From Liquidambar formosana (lineage: Eukaryota > Streptophyta > Magnoliopsida > Saxifragales > Altingiaceae): a stretch of 64,000 bases of DNA. The position numbers were made by a program, and so were the translations under genes. Location: NCBI GenBank assembly GCA_039720395.1, contig CM077832.1, positions 21,167,607 through 21,231,606 of the forward strand, in the 5' to 3' direction. The notes beneath the pieces are model-generated. The model ran no database searches and was not told the origin of the DNA. It worked only from the letters and a program-made list of their open reading frames with translations. Positions 20,830-33,496 of this stretch are shown in pieces (position 1 is the stretch's first letter; the number at the start of each line of letters is the position of its first letter).

Positions 20830-20966
20830 GCTGAAATCTGGAGTTTCCCTTTCCTTCCTGGACTAGGTTTCCTTGGAATAATCAAAAGGTATTTTATAAT
20901 GATAAAAGACTTCTAATCTGAATAGGAAAAGGAAATTGTCTTTTATAAAAATTGGGAGACTGACCG

Positions 20967-21030
20967 CTAACACGCATGCACATGTATCGTATGTGCGTAC
21001 ACACACTCATCACATACGTACACGTGTTAG
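20967..21030. promoter_or_regulatory. Dyad block with G-box in the Tat-1 LTR
   Basis: CTAACACG (20967-20974) pairs with CGTGTTAG (21023-21030). Between them are nested GCACAT / ATGTGC and GTATGTG / CACATAC arms and a long alternating purine-pyrimidine run. CACGTG at 21021-21026 is a bZIP/bHLH G-box core. The same block is at 6717-6780 in the other LTR. Confidence 0.5.
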
Positions 21031-21475
21031 TGTCATGATAAAAATGGCTAATTTAATAAAATAATTTTCTTTTCATTTTAACCAAAAATCTCATGCTGTG
21101 ATTTGCACTAATTCTTCAAGGATAATCCGTAAATAACCACACTAAACTCATCATCAGGGCCACGGGACTTAAGATGACAACCGGTACAAAATTGAACCTA
21201 GAAATACCTCATATGCATCCATATGAACTCCAATTAACAATTTGGAGATCATTCCAAAGTCAAATGAAAAGTTTGGGACTTAAAAGACAATTATGCCCCT
21301 CAAGTCACAAAAGCTCTTATTATCCCTCAAGATCAACTCCAATTTGAACCAAAATTCATATCCATTGTCCTTGTGACTCTAGAAAACTAATGCAAGTGAC
21401 TAGACTCAAAAACAAAACAAAAACATGCATGAAATGATGAGCCCTAGTAAGGTGGTGCAAAAATGGGGTGTGACA

Positions 21476-22331
21476 CTCGCTTTCTGTTTAATTGGTCGCT
21501 TTCTCATATCCACCGGCACTCTTCAAGCCCCTGTTCAAATATGTGAGTTGGTTGCCCCTCTTCTCAAGCGACATAACATCATTCCTCTAGTACTAGCTGA
21601 AACCTTGAATGGTTTAGACAAAGTTCATGGCAACCCCAAAGCGCCTTTAGTAGGTAGCCCCTTTTTACTGCAAATGTGGTTGCTCGAGCGCTTGAATTTT
21701 CTATCTCCCACCACTATTAATCCATACAAGCCCCAGCACTTCTGTCTGCGCCGAGTTGAACTCCCTGGGCCATTCTCTTTACGAGATTGGTTAGGTTACT
21801 TCTACACACTGTCGTGGCGAAACATCAAATGGTACGTCTTCACATGGGGGTGTAAAGAGCAAGTACTTTTTCGAACCTCGGGGTGTGCTTTTGTCAAACT
21901 CATAGGACTGAGATCGACTTCCTTCTATTGGACTTCGAGAATTCTTCGCCAGACGGGCGCTATGCAAACCATACCGTCCTTAACAGGACCTTGCTGTTCT
22001 GTGGAACCTGTCGGTCCTACCATAATCAAGTGGGCGAGGACTCGCAGGCCTACAGACCTGAAACTGACTCGGATTGCCAACACTGAAGGACCTTTCGAGA
22101 TGAGTAAAGAATACAAGCAATGGTTGAAGGATGACTTGGGCGAAAGGGAGAATTCTCGTCGAGAAAGAATTTATGACCTTATCAAGGACACGAGACTTGG
22201 ACTTTGCAAAGAAAACATTCTTGAAGCAGTGGAGGCATCCCGCGACTATGACTTGCGAAAAAAAAAGAAGACTCGATAGAGAAAGACAGAAGGCAAACAA
22301 AATGACTCTGAAGAAACTCAAGAGGACTTAA
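21476..22331 (+). pseudogene. Tat-2 antisense PMD gene, 3' segment
   Basis: It continues the frame broken at 4596 (after the duplicated CTCGC) with FCLIGRFLISTGTLQAPVQI. It includes YKPQHFCLRRVELPGPFSLR and KLIGLRSTSFYWTSRILRQT, and reads through the place where Tat-1 has its internal stop. Near the end a run of nine A (about 22258-22268) appears to hold one extra A. The main frame stops at 22279, and the basic tail (QKANKMTLKKLKRT) continues in the next frame to 22331. So this copy had an intact core but a frameshifted tail, apart from the two insertions. Confidence 0.82.
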
Positions 22332-22616
22332 AGACTCAAGGAATAGAATATCTATGGCATGTCGATAGTTCTTTTACTTAACACCAATAAATTGTTATGT
22401 CAAACAATTAGTTTCAAATGAATTGCCAATAATAATCTACTTTTGAGATTTTTTTGATTGTGTTGTTTGGACTGCACCCAATGTAACTTTATGGGCTGCC
22501 TACGTATCCCCGCTTTTTTTTTTTTTTTTTGTTCTTTTTGGGGAATCAGGTCCTCGTAGTTCAAATGCCTTAACTTTTGCCTAGGCCGCCTTTACAGGTT
22601 TTCAACCTAGCAGGCC
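22332..22616. other. Convergent intergenic region of Tat-2 with a T-tract
   Basis: It is homologous to 11067-11368 of Tat-1. It includes a 17-T run at 22514-22530 flanked by CTACG and CGTAG arms. No coding. Confidence 0.7.
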
Positions 22617-22779
22617 TTATACATAATACTTCTTTAATTGATCCAAATTGGTGGGACGAGCGAACTCAATCCCATCCAAATCCATAAGTCGAACAGCCCC
22701 TGCTGGCAATATCTCCTTGATGACGTACGGTCCTCCCCAACTTGGTTTGAACTTTCCTCGTGGATCGAAAATTGGAGCT
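22617..22779 (-). pseudogene. Tat-2 integrase C-terminal end
   Basis: It encodes APIFDPRGKFKPSWGGPYVI through to NLDQLKKYYV and stop, matching the Tat-1 integrase end. It is separated from the rest of integrase by solo LTR Cop-F; GAGCT at 22775-22779 is duplicated at 24438-24442. Confidence 0.9.
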
Positions 22780-24437
22780 TGTTGGGAATCGAACAAGAGG
22801 GAAAAATACAAAGGCGGAATATAAAAATTTTTCCTACGATTCCCAATCCCATGAATCTAACTATGCATAACACAAAATCAAACCCTAACTACGAAGAAGG
22901 TTAGAACACTTACAGGATTTTTGTCTTCTCCATTTTGCTCCAAGCTTCTACTCCGGACAGCGGTGAATGAGCAGCCCAAGTGTGCTGCCTCCAACGGTAT
23001 CCACACCTAGCTAGAGCTTCAAGCCTTTTCTTTCTTCTTCCTTGTTGTTGCTAGAGGTGGAGAAGAGAGAGAGAGAGAAGAGAGTCACCAAGGGGCTGGA
23101 CGGCTAGGGTTTATTGTGCAAGCCTCTTATGCCATGTCACACATAAGTGTGACTTATATAGGCAGCCCACTAAAGGGGGCTGGCCATGGGGAAGAAACCC
23201 TAATAGGGTTATGTGTAATTACACTTAATTGCACATTAACCCCTATTATTTGTATCAAATACAAATAGGCCTATAAAGAACTATTCTTTATTCACTAAAA
23301 CCCTTTCTCTCATAGACTTTAAAGCCCTTCTTGCATGATCAGTGTGTGACCCATTGGGTTCACATCATTAAGTAGTAGGAATAGCACGAGGTGTGCACAA
23401 TGAAACTCTTTCCATTTAGGGTCTAATTGGAACTCCTTCCAATTCCCTAATTGATTATAACTCACTTATATCAATTAGGGCTTCTACTAACCATGAGTAA
23501 CACCTAGCATATGGCTCATGGTGTGGTCCTTAATGAGGTGAATAGTCATTTACAAAGAACCCTTCTGTTATAGTTTATAGGTTACAATTGCATCCTTCCT
23601 TCAACACAATGTCTCCAATTGAACTAATAGGACATGGAAGTCTGTCAAGTCCCTAGTTCAATTACTTTATACTCATTCATAGATATCAACTCATAGATGA
23701 ACTGATGAAACTCTTTTCATATTCATCCTACCATGGCCATGGATTTAATGAGTTATATTATGAATGCTATATGAGACATTCTCTCTCTTTTTCCTGAGAG
23801 TGATGGATCCCTTGTTGATCACACACATGCCTTCATACACATAGCAGTAGGGCCAATGAACACCTTTGCAGACCCCTGAATAGGATCTGCACTTAGTATT
23901 ATCAAACTTCTAAAGCTACATGCATAAGGCAACTATGGTGTCTCAGGTCTAAGGATTACTTGTACCACTATAACAATGAGAAACTGATTGACAAGCAGGA
24001 AAAAACTCCATTCAGTTTATCTCATATCTTTGGTCACATTCAGTGTACCTATTCTTATAATAGGCACCCACTTGTTGGTTGTAGTGTCTCCACACAAATA
24101 GCTTGAGACTAGCTATCCTCCTATAGAGTCAACCTAACAAGTGCTAGTCCTATGGTTCATTACTGTCCATCATAGTGAACCTTCAACTAGGAATGCTTTA
24201 GGAGTTTAGTACAGAGATATATCTATAGTCTCAAAATTACAACTCTTTGTAATTCCATATTCTCAACTCTAACTCCATGGACATATTATGTAAATATAAA
24301 TGATGCATATAAACATAATAGAATAAGCCCTTTTATTAAATCAATAATAAATGTGACATACATAAATGAAATCAAATGATTGTTCCTAATCCCTAAACAA
24401 TCATCTCTATGATTGGCTCTAGGGCATAATCCTAACA
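22780..24437 (-). mobile_element. Cop-F: solo copia LTR (1658 bp)
   Basis: On the plus strand it starts TGTTGGGAATC and ends ATCCTAACA, the reverse of the LTR termini of this group. It is flanked directly by the 5-bp repeat GAGCT (22775-22779, 24438-24442). Both flanks are Tat-2 integrase code. No internal region or second LTR is present, so it is a solo LTR from unequal or intra-element recombination after a complete insertion. Confidence 0.95.
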
Positions 24438-27400
24438 GAGCTCGGATCTCTTTCAATACTAAATCCCCTTTCTTCAAGCCTCTGTCTTTGACATGTTTGT
24501 TGAACGCCCTTGCGACTCTTCTCTGGTACCCTTGCACATGGTAGAGAGCCCTCAATCGCCTTTCATCTAGCAATGCCAACTCATCATAACGACTTTTAAT
24601 CCAGTCCACCTCTGCTAGCTGACTTTCCACTGCAACCCTTAACGAAGGAACTTCCAATTCCACTGGCAAAACAGCCTCCATCCCATACACTAGCGCATAC
24701 GGCGTAGCCCCTGTTGACGATTTGACTAACGTTCTGTACCCCCATAATGCCAATGGTAGTTTCTCATGCCAATCAATGTACGTGTCAGCCGTTTTCTGTA
24801 ATATCTTCTTGATGTTCTTGTTAGCGGCTTCCACTGCGCCGTTTGTCTGCGGGCGATACGGGGACGACAAATGGTGAACGATCTTGTACTTCTGCAAGAG
24901 TTCTTTGGTCTCCTTCTGGAAATGCTGACTGTTATCTGAAATAACCTCATGCGGTACCCCATATCGGTAGATAATGTTGAGCTGTATGAACTGCGCCACC
25001 TTTTTAGCATTCAAAACTTTGAAGGAAGCTGCTTCCACCCATTTGGTAAAGTAATCGATGGCTACCAAAATGTATTCATGACCATTGGATGCCTTCGGCT
25101 TGATCTGCCCGATGATATCTATTCCCTACACTGCGAACGGCCATAGAGTTGACATGCTTGTTAAGGGCATAGAGGGCAAATGTTGTCCGTTGGCGAAGAG
25201 TTGACACTTATGGCACTTCTTGACGTGGGCATAGCAATCCCTTTCCATTGTAGACCAGTAATACCCTAGTCTCATGATCTTCTTAGCCAACATGTATCCA
25301 TTCATATGTAGAGCCCCCACTCCTTCATGAATTTCTTCGATGAGTTTTCTGGCTTCTTCCTCTGTAACACAGAGCAAGTGGATTCCGTCGTAAGACCTTC
25401 GATACAGTTTTCCTCCGCATACCACATAATGGCTTGCCAATCTCCTCAGTGTTCGCCTATCCACGCGAAATGCTTCTTCCGGATATTCTCTTTCCTCGAT
25501 GAGCCTTCTTATGTCATAAAACCAAGGGTGGTTATCTGTTACCTCTCCTTCTCGAATGGAACAGCAATAAACAGGTTTCTCTCTGCATTCGATCACGAGC
25601 GGTTTCACGCTTCCTCCTTCTATCTCCACCATTGAAGCTAGAGTCGCTAAGGCATCAGCGAACTGATTCTTGTTTCTCGACAAGTAATTGAACTCGATCT
25701 CCGCGAACTCTTTGGTCAGTGCCTCCAAATAGGCATGATAGGGCAACAGCTTCTCATCGCGAGTCTTCCACTCCCCTTTTATCTGACAGATGATCAATGC
25801 TGAATCTCCGAACACCTCTAGTTCTTCTATCCCCAATTCTAACGCAGCTTCCAATGCTAGGATGCAGGCCTTATACTCTGCTATGTTGTTAGTGGCTTTG
25901 AACCCCAATTTGACTGCTAAAGGCATGAAGGCTTCCTCGGGCGAGGCTAGTAGCATTCCTATGCCATAACCTCTTCTGTTTGCAGCTCCGTCAAAGAAGA
26001 CTTTCCAAACCTTCTTCTTGATTTCTAGGATATCTTCGTCGGGGAACTCGTCATTGAATTGGGTTGATGATGACACAGGGCAGCTTGCCAAATGGTCTGC
26101 AATGACACTTCCTTTAACGGACTTCTGCGCCAGGTACTTTATGTCGAACTCCTTGAGGAGAAGCGACTAATGAGCGGTCCTGTACGATAGGACTGGTTTT
26201 TCTAGTAAATACTTCAAGTGATCCAACCGACTTATCAACAGGACTTCGAAAGACATCATGTAATGACGGAGTTTCTGGGTAGCCCATACCAATGCTACGC
26301 AAGCCTTCTCTAGCGCATTGTACTTTACTTCATAATCTGTCATTTTCTTGCTCAAGTAGTAGATGGCATTTTCCTTTTTCGACCCTTCAAGGTATTGAGC
26401 TAACATGGCTCCCGTCGCGGTTTCGGTAACCGTTAAATATAACAGTAATGGTTCACCTAGCCGCGGGGGAACCAAGATTGGGGGGTTGCTCAGATACCTT
26501 TTAATGGTCTCAAAGGCTTCTTGACAATCCTCATTCCATTCCTTGGAAACGCCCTTTTTAAGTAGCTTGAAAATTGGCTCGCATACCATGGTCAGATTGG
26601 CGATAAAACGACTTATGTATTGAACTCTCCCCAGAAAACCCCAGATCTGCTTTTCCGTTCTTGGTGGCTCCATCTCAGTGATAGCTTTTATCTTCCCTGG
26701 ATCAACTTCAATTCCCCTCTGAGTGATCATGAAACCCAACAGGTTCCCTGCGGTGACTCCGAAGGCACACTTCTGAGGATTCAGTTGGAGGTTGTACTTC
26801 TTTGCCCGTTCTAAGAACTTCTCCAATGCCGCGAAATGTCCTTCCCGGTCTACAGATTTGACTATCATGTTGTCCACATACACCTCTACTTCTTTATGGA
26901 TCATATCATGCAATAGGGTCGTAGCAGCTCTTTGGTAAGTAGCCCCAGCATTTCTCAAGCCAAAAGGCATTACCTTGTAGCAATACGTGTCCCACTGCGT
27001 GATAAAAGCCATCTTTTCCATGTCTCGAGGCGCCATCTTTATCTGGTTGTAACCGGAGAACCCATCCATGAAGGAGAGAAGAGCATGGCCTGCTGTACTG
27101 TCCACCAACACATCAATATGTGGTAGAGGGAAATCATCCTTTGGGCTCGCAGCATTAAGGTCGCGGAAGTCAACACACATTCGCACTTTCCCATCTTTTT
27201 TAGGCACAGGCACTATGTTGGACAGCCATTCAGGGTACTCCACAACTTGGAGAAACCTGGCATCTAATTGTTTAGTTACCTCTTCTTTTACTTTCAAAGC
27301 CCATTCTGGTTTTAATCTTCTTAATTTTTGATTTATAGGCTTTTTAGTGGGATTAGTGGGGATGTAATGTTGCACTATATCTGGATCAATACCAGGCATA

Positions 27401-27655
27401 TCCTCATAAGATCATGCGAAGGCCTCTACATTGGCTTTTAGAAGTATTATCAATTTTTCTTTTTCAGCAGGTGAGAGAGTTATCCCAATTTTAATTATCC
27501 TTGGCAATTCATCTGTCCCTAGATTGATTGATTCCAATTCATCCATGTTAGGTTCGGTAACGCCCTTTTTCCTTTGCTCGACGAGCTCTGGGGGGACGTC
27601 ATTCCTAGGATCTATATCCATGCTATAGATATCCATAGAAGAGAGAAAGGAAACA
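24438..27655 (-). pseudogene. Tat-2 Pol: RT, dual RNase H and integrase, with three stops
   Basis: All pieces are in one frame, homologous to Tat-1 pol. RT carries VDFRDLNAASPKDDFPLPHI, and the catalytic region reads YVDN in place of YVDD (EVYVDNMIVKS). RNase H has FFDGAANRRGYGIG and GDSALIICQIKGEW. Integrase has the HHCC region, GIDIIG and then SDNSQHF. Stops sit where Tat-1 has Trp at 27412-27414 (TGA), 26167-26169 (TAG) and 25126-25128 (TAG). Each is a single G to A change in TGG. There are no frameshifts. Cop-F cuts the end. The gene is dead, and its decay is all by point transitions. Confidence 0.92.
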
Positions 27656-27824
27656 CTGCAAATAATGAAAAGAAACACACTTTATTGACTGAACTAACAA
27701 AACAAAACAAAGGAAAGAAAACACATGTGCCACAACTAGGGAACGACTCCTAACTCCACAAGGTGGGCTAGGCGGACACACTTTATTTGAAAGGAAAGCT
27801 AAGACAAGCTACTAAGGAACCTAC
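27656..27824 (-). other. Candidate intron joining Gag-protease to RT (Tat-2)
   Basis: It has donor GTAGGT at 27824 over the gag stop and acceptor TTTGCAG ending at 27656, 169 bp apart. Splicing restores the pol frame with the same codon phase as in Tat-1. The surrounding intron sequence has diverged more than the splice sites. Confidence 0.65.
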
Positions 27825-28653
27825 AAACTACTATCAGGTAAGTCGAGATCCTCGCCCTCAAGAACTTCTACAATGGTACCCTCTTCAAGATACCAATTAA
27901 GGAGCGGCACGGCTGCATGGTGAATTGAAGAACACTCGAGATCCGATTCCTCTACAGCAAGAACCATATCTTGAAACATTGTAACCATGGCTTCTGAATC
28001 CATCTGTTCTGCCCAGTCCTCACTCTTCTCTTCCCAATGGTCATCATCGATCGCTTCATCATCAACCATTGTTGCAGTAATGGGATACCACTCAGTGAAG
28101 AATATTTCAAACCCCGGAACTCTCGCCTTGGTTGCTTTGTCAATGGATGGTTCGGGAAATCCACAGAATAGAAAGTCCTCCCCTTCCTTAACAAAGTAAC
28201 CATTCAAAGTAGGTCGGTATGGCGAGATTCGGATATCTGGCACCCTTCCTTCTGCTTTTGCTTTGACCCTTTCTCTACTTCTCTGCAACATCTCCATACG
28301 GTCCTTTTTGGAAGGCTCATACCCCAATCCGAAGGTGTAGGTGACAATGCGGCTCTGAATGGATACCGGTATGCCTTGCTGACGACGTCCTAGTCCCATG
28401 CCTGGGAAGAAACTCATTTTCTTCATTATGTTCCCCACATGCAAATTGCCATGAGGGCAAAAGTCGAGAGGTATCAACTCTCTCTGTTCCGGCTCTTTCT
28501 CTATGCATTGAACATACTCGAACCCAGACAATGGTGCTCCAACGGGCTCGGGCTTGATCTCGCAAATGGGTACTCCCAACGACTTCAAGTCATAATCACC
28601 TTGGAGTGTGATGATGGCCCCTTCATAAGGGAACTTGACTTTTTGGTGCAATA
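27821..28653 (-). pseudogene. Tat-2 Gag-protease C-terminal region with a G-patch-like motif
   Basis: It starts at the Cop-C junction with HQKVKFPYEGAIITLQGDYD and ends EDLDLPDSSL and stop, like Tat-1. At 28372-28426 it encodes MKKMSFFPGMGLGRRQQGIP, a glycine-rich motif resembling the G-patch seen between protease and RT in some Tat elements. Tat-1 has a different sequence here and no such motif. The frame is open, but the gene is cut at 28653 by Cop-C. Confidence 0.85.
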
Positions 28654-30310
28654 TGTTGGGAATCGAACAAGAGGGAAAAATAGAAGTGCGGAATATAAAA
28701 ATTTTTCCTATGATTCCCAATCCCATGAATCTAACTATGCATAACACAAAATCAAACCCTAACTACGAAGAGGGTTAGAACACTTACAGGATTTTTGTCT
28801 TCTCCTTTTTGCTCCAAGCTTTGATTCCGGACAGCGGTGAATGAGCAGCCCAAGTGTGCTGCCTCCAACGGTATCCACACCTAGCTAGAGCTTCAAGTCC
28901 TTTCTTTCTTCTTCCTTGTTGTTGCTAGAGGTGGAGTAGAGAGAGAGAGAGAAGAGAGCCTCCAAGGGGCTGGACGGCTAGGGTTTATTGTGCAAGCCTC
29001 TTATGCCATGTCACACATAAGTGTGACTTATATAGGCAGCCCACTAAAGGGGGCTGGCCATGGGGAAGAAACCCTAATAGGGTTATGTGTAATTACTCTT
29101 AATTGCACATTAACCCCTATTATTTGTATCAAATACAAATAGGCCCATAAAGAACTATTCTTTATTCACTAAAACCCTTTCTCTCATAGACTTTAAAGCC
29201 CTTCTTGCATGATCAGTGTGTGACCCATTGGGTTCACATCATCAAGTAGTAGGAATAGCACGAGGTGTGCACAATGGAACGCTTTCCATTTAGGGTCTAA
29301 TTGGAACTCCTTCCAATTCCCTAATTGATTATAACTCACTTATATCAATTAGGGCTTCTACTAACCATGAGTAACACCTAGCATATGGCTCATGGTGTGG
29401 TCCTTAATGAGGTGAATAGTCATTTACAAAGAACCCTTCTGTTATAGTTTATAGGTTACAATTGCATCCTTCCTTTAACACAATGTCTCCAATTGAACTA
29501 ATAGGACATGGAAGTCTGTCAAGTCCCTAGTTCAATTACTTTATACTCATTTATAGATATCAACTCATTGATGAACTCATGAAACTCTTTTCATATTCAT
29601 CCTACCATGGCCATGGATTTAATGAGTTATATTATGAATGCTATATGAGACATTCTCTCTCTTTTTCCTGAGAGTGATGGATCCCTTGTTGATCACTCAC
29701 ATGCCTTCATACACATAGCAGTAGGGCCAATGAACACCTTTGCAGACCCCTGAATAGGATCTGCACTTAGTGTTATCAAACTTCTAAAGCTACATGCATA
29801 AGGCAACTATGGTGTCTCAAGTCTAAGGATTACTTGTACCACTATAACAATGAGAAACTGATTGACAAGCAGGAAAAACTCCATTCAGTTTATCTCATAT
29901 CTTTGGTCACATTCAGTGTACCTATTCTCGTAATAGGCACCCACTTGTTGGTTGTAGTGTCTCCACACAAATAGCTTGAGACTAGCTATCCTCCTATAGA
30001 GTCAACCTAACAAGTGCTAGTCCTATGGTTCATTACTGTCCATCATAGTGAACCTTCAACTAGGAATGCTTAAGGAGTTTAGTACAGAGATATATCTATA
30101 GTCTCAAAATTACAACTCTTTGTAATTCCATATTCTCAACTCTAACTCCATGGACATATTATGTAAATATAAATGATGCATATAAACATAATAGAATAAG
30201 CCCTTTTATTAAATCAATAATAAATGTGACATACATAAATGAAATCAAATGATTGTTCCTAATCCCTAAACAATCATCTCTATGATTGGCTCTAGGGCAT
30301 AATCCTAACA
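28654..30310 (-). repeat. Cop-C 3' LTR (1657 bp)
   Basis: It is nearly identical to 46388-48044. The polypurine tract complement ATCTCCCACTTGC follows at 30311. Confidence 0.95.
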
Positions 30311-33300
30311 ATCTCCCACTTGCACTAAAGCCAATCGACCATGTATCGCATACCTATCTTCTCAAGATGTTGGTCTTAGACATAACCAATGATGTTTTAA
30401 AGCTTTACTCAGTAGGTCTACAAAAACTTATGTAGACAATATCTTCTGTAATGTATCTATTACCTCTTCCAATGATTCCTCTAATCACTTGGAATTGTCA
30501 CTCTATGAGTTTGGACTTTTGATGAGACCGTGATTCCTATACTTGAGCTATAGACCCATTGTTGTCACAAAACAAGGTGTGGGCAACTCAATGGAAGGAA
30601 CAACTCTAAGTTCTAAATGAACTTATAGATCCAAACAGTCTCCTAGACAATGCGACAATTAATTCACCCTCAATAATGGAATCCACTGTATCTTTCATAC
30701 AGTTCTTCCATTAAGTATTTCACCAACTAAAGTGAATATAAAATATACCCCATATGGATTATATCCAAATCCATATACCCATCTACTATGAGTTTACAAT
30801 TTCCATATACAATCCAATATTCCAAATTTGAATTGATTGATAACTATTTGTAACAATTACAACATAATAGATATCAGGTTCAATACATAGTGTAAAATAA
30901 GGCTTCTTAACACTTTAAGAATCTTACTTGTGTTATCTTAGGGCACATGCCCTTGAATAATGAATTCTTATCTGAAGTAAATCAGACCTCCCTTAGAATT
31001 CTCCATGTTGAACTCCTTCAACATTTCAACTATGTTTGATGATTTGGAGATACTTAGCAATCTATATGATCTATCTCTATAGATCTTGTTGGATGCTTCT
31101 GCCAAATCTTTCATGAATTAGTTTTTCTCCAAAAACTAAAACGATTAGGATGTCATTCATATATCATTCATAATGATTAGGATGTCATCTATACTTAGGA
31201 TAAAGAAAAATGATCGTACTCCCACTAACCTTTTATACACTCATGGTCCATCTATACAATGAGAGAAATCAAACAATTTGATTACTTCAACTTTATAGAT
31301 GTTCTAATTATGAGAACCTTGTAGTCTATTAATAGACTTCTATAACTTACACACTTTTATGGTTTTTCACCATTTGATATAACATCTTTATATCCTTTTT
31401 GACATATCTCATATTCAAAATGTGTGTTTATAGATAACAAGATCCAAATGGATTTCAGCATAACTATTATCAAACAAGTTTCTTTATAGACAACTTTTTG
31501 CCTATGTTGAAAACATTCTTAAATAGCCAAGCCTTTTAGGTCTCTACCTATCCATATTGGATTTAATGACCCTTAGTCATTTCTCGAGTTGATGTGAAAC
31601 ATCGTCTAGTCATAATCAATAGGATTATCTTGGTGATCTTTATCACCAAAGAACAATTCTTTCACATTCTAGTAGAGATACAATATCTCTTTTATGTTAA
31701 GAAATATCCAATTTGATCTATGAAAAGATTGTAGTGTAGTTAAGGGTTTTTGTCTCAACAGAGACAAGGGTTGGATCTTTGTTCGTTTGTGGCTTTACAG
31801 ACAATTCTATAAATTCTATCTACTTTTGCATATTTCTTGAATGAACTCTTTCTCAAGAAAATCCAGCAAACATCCTAATGGACAACTTTTGTTCAATAGG
31901 GTAATAGAAATACTATCCCAACCACTTTTGGGATATACCACAATTCAACACTTACTTGACCTTATTTCCAGATTGTCTACATTATGTTTCCAGACAAACG
32001 TAGCACAAGCCCAAGCCTTAACTTCTTTAAGTTGGGTTTCTTCCCATATCATATCTGATATAATTGGGACAAAACTGGAGTGAACCCTAAATTATCAATA
32101 TGTAGCAATTTTAAGGTATATCCTAGATGGATACATTAGTAAAACTCATCATGGATCAAACCATATCTTAATAGGGTTCAATTTGTTCTCTTAGATTCAC
32201 CATTGAGCTATGGTACTCTAAGATGAGTCTACTATAATTGAATGCATGCTCTACATGACTGTATACATCACAATGTATAGTCAAATTATAAATGTAACTC
32301 ATTCACTTCACCAAGTAAAAATGGGTTTGGTCATCTCATAACCAAGTCATAATCGTTACATTTAAATGAGAGTCTCTACATCTCTTGTATTCTCGGAATA
32401 CGTTGCATTCGCTCTAATTAGTCATTTAAATTCGGAAATCAAATTTCTAGAATGTCTTAAATGACTTAGTTAAGAAATAAGTTCCCAAAATTAATCTAGC
32501 AACTCTTGCTCTATTAAAATTTTTAAAGGTAACTTATTATCTACTTAACTTTCCGCTTCGATTTAGATTACACTAGAATCCAAAAACCAAGAAGCAGAGC
32601 TAACCAACAATTTAGTTTAGAGCATGAACCAAAACTTCAAAAGTTTGGTTCTTCTAGGAAGACTGATACTTTATCAAGTTCCCTTTACAATACCTTATGT
32701 TTACTACAAAAATAATTATATTTCTTTGTCTTTGACTTTTCAAGACTTGCTTTCCTCTATGCTTCCATTTTAAATCACATCTAGCTTCTCAAGCTATTCT
32801 ATGTGATTAATCATTTTTCAAAAGAATGATTATTAATAAACAACTTTTATTAGATCCTAGTCCAGAAGAAGTCCTTTATAAGTACTATACTTTATAGTAT
32901 TATTTTACTCACCATACAACCTTTGTATGTGATGTAGGACATCAAAGGCATTTGCATTGACTAATTTTGCTTCTGAAGCTCATTAGTCATCAATACTATC
33001 ATATAGCATGGCAACAAGATGCCAATTGTGCATAGTGTCTTTTTCTTCTTAGGATGTTTTATGGAGGGCCTTTAAGAAAAGACCTAATAGCATATGAACA
33101 ATCTTTTGAAATTAAGAACAATTCTCAATTTCCTAAGTCAATCAAAGAAATCGGGTTTAGTCAAACTATCAATATCCTATATATTAGGAAATAGGGGTTT
33201 TGAGGTGAGTAATTAGGTAATCTACATAAACAGAGAATTAGATTTCATTTTTATCCGTAATGATTGGGTCTTTAATCATATGGTACCTCCCACTATTTTA

Positions 33301-33496
33301 TCAAATTCCATACACCCTCAAATGGAATTCGGGAATCTCATTCCTAATGGGGATTGGGGTCCCACTGTGACCTAGAAGCCTCACATGTTAGTTTCTTGAC
33401 TTCTAACCCACAATAAGAAGACAACTCTTTGTCTATTGCTTCATAAGCAAGTTCCAATCGTTTTGCCTCTAGGGAACATACACCTCACATGTTAGT
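30311..33496 (-). pseudogene. Cop-C internal region, 3' half: decayed copia pol
   Basis: No intact gene. At about 30420-30620 the minus strand resembles RNase H (CDNN and HQKSKHIERR-like stretches broken by stops). Near 31150-31280 it resembles the RT catalytic region, read as FFILSIDDILII where the usual copia motif is LYVDD. The remainder up to 33496 is AT-rich and anciently degenerate. Cop-D and Cop-E carry the same decayed text, so decay preceded their amplification. An 80-residue plus-strand frame at 31841-32083 is antisense to this and not considered a gene. Confidence 0.75.

Larger units (their letters stand above)
4597..21475 (-). mobile_element. Tat-1: complete Ty3/gypsy element of Tat type, 16,879 bp
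   Basis: Both ends are LTRs with TG...CA termini (TGTGAACCCC ... GGGTGTGACA). The 5-bp target duplication CTCGC is present at 4592-4596 and 21476-21480. The host frame, a PMD gene, continues across the insertion. Gene order on the minus strand is LTR, primer site, Gag-protease, RT, two RNase H domains, integrase, then the antisense PMD gene, a tandem-repeat 3' region and the LTR. Dual RNase H, a long 3' region with tandem repeats and extra ORFs are traits of the Tat lineage (Ogre/Retand relatives). The LTRs differ at only about ten places that I could find over 2.63 kb, so insertion is recent. Confidence 0.96.
18846..21475 (-). repeat. Tat-1 5' LTR (2630 bp)
   Basis: It pairs with 4597-7225. 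Differences that I found include GCCCCACGAAG versus GCCTCACGAAG, GAAATGTGAA versus GAAAGGTGAA and a 1-base indel in AAGACCAATTTC. The CTCGC target duplication follows directly. It holds the promoter driving minus-strand genomic RNA. Confidence 0.96.

Noticed and set aside
31841..32083. 80-codon frame shared with 39754-39996 in Cop-E
   Set aside because: It is antisense to decayed pol, and the near-identical copies are young. No domain or start context.
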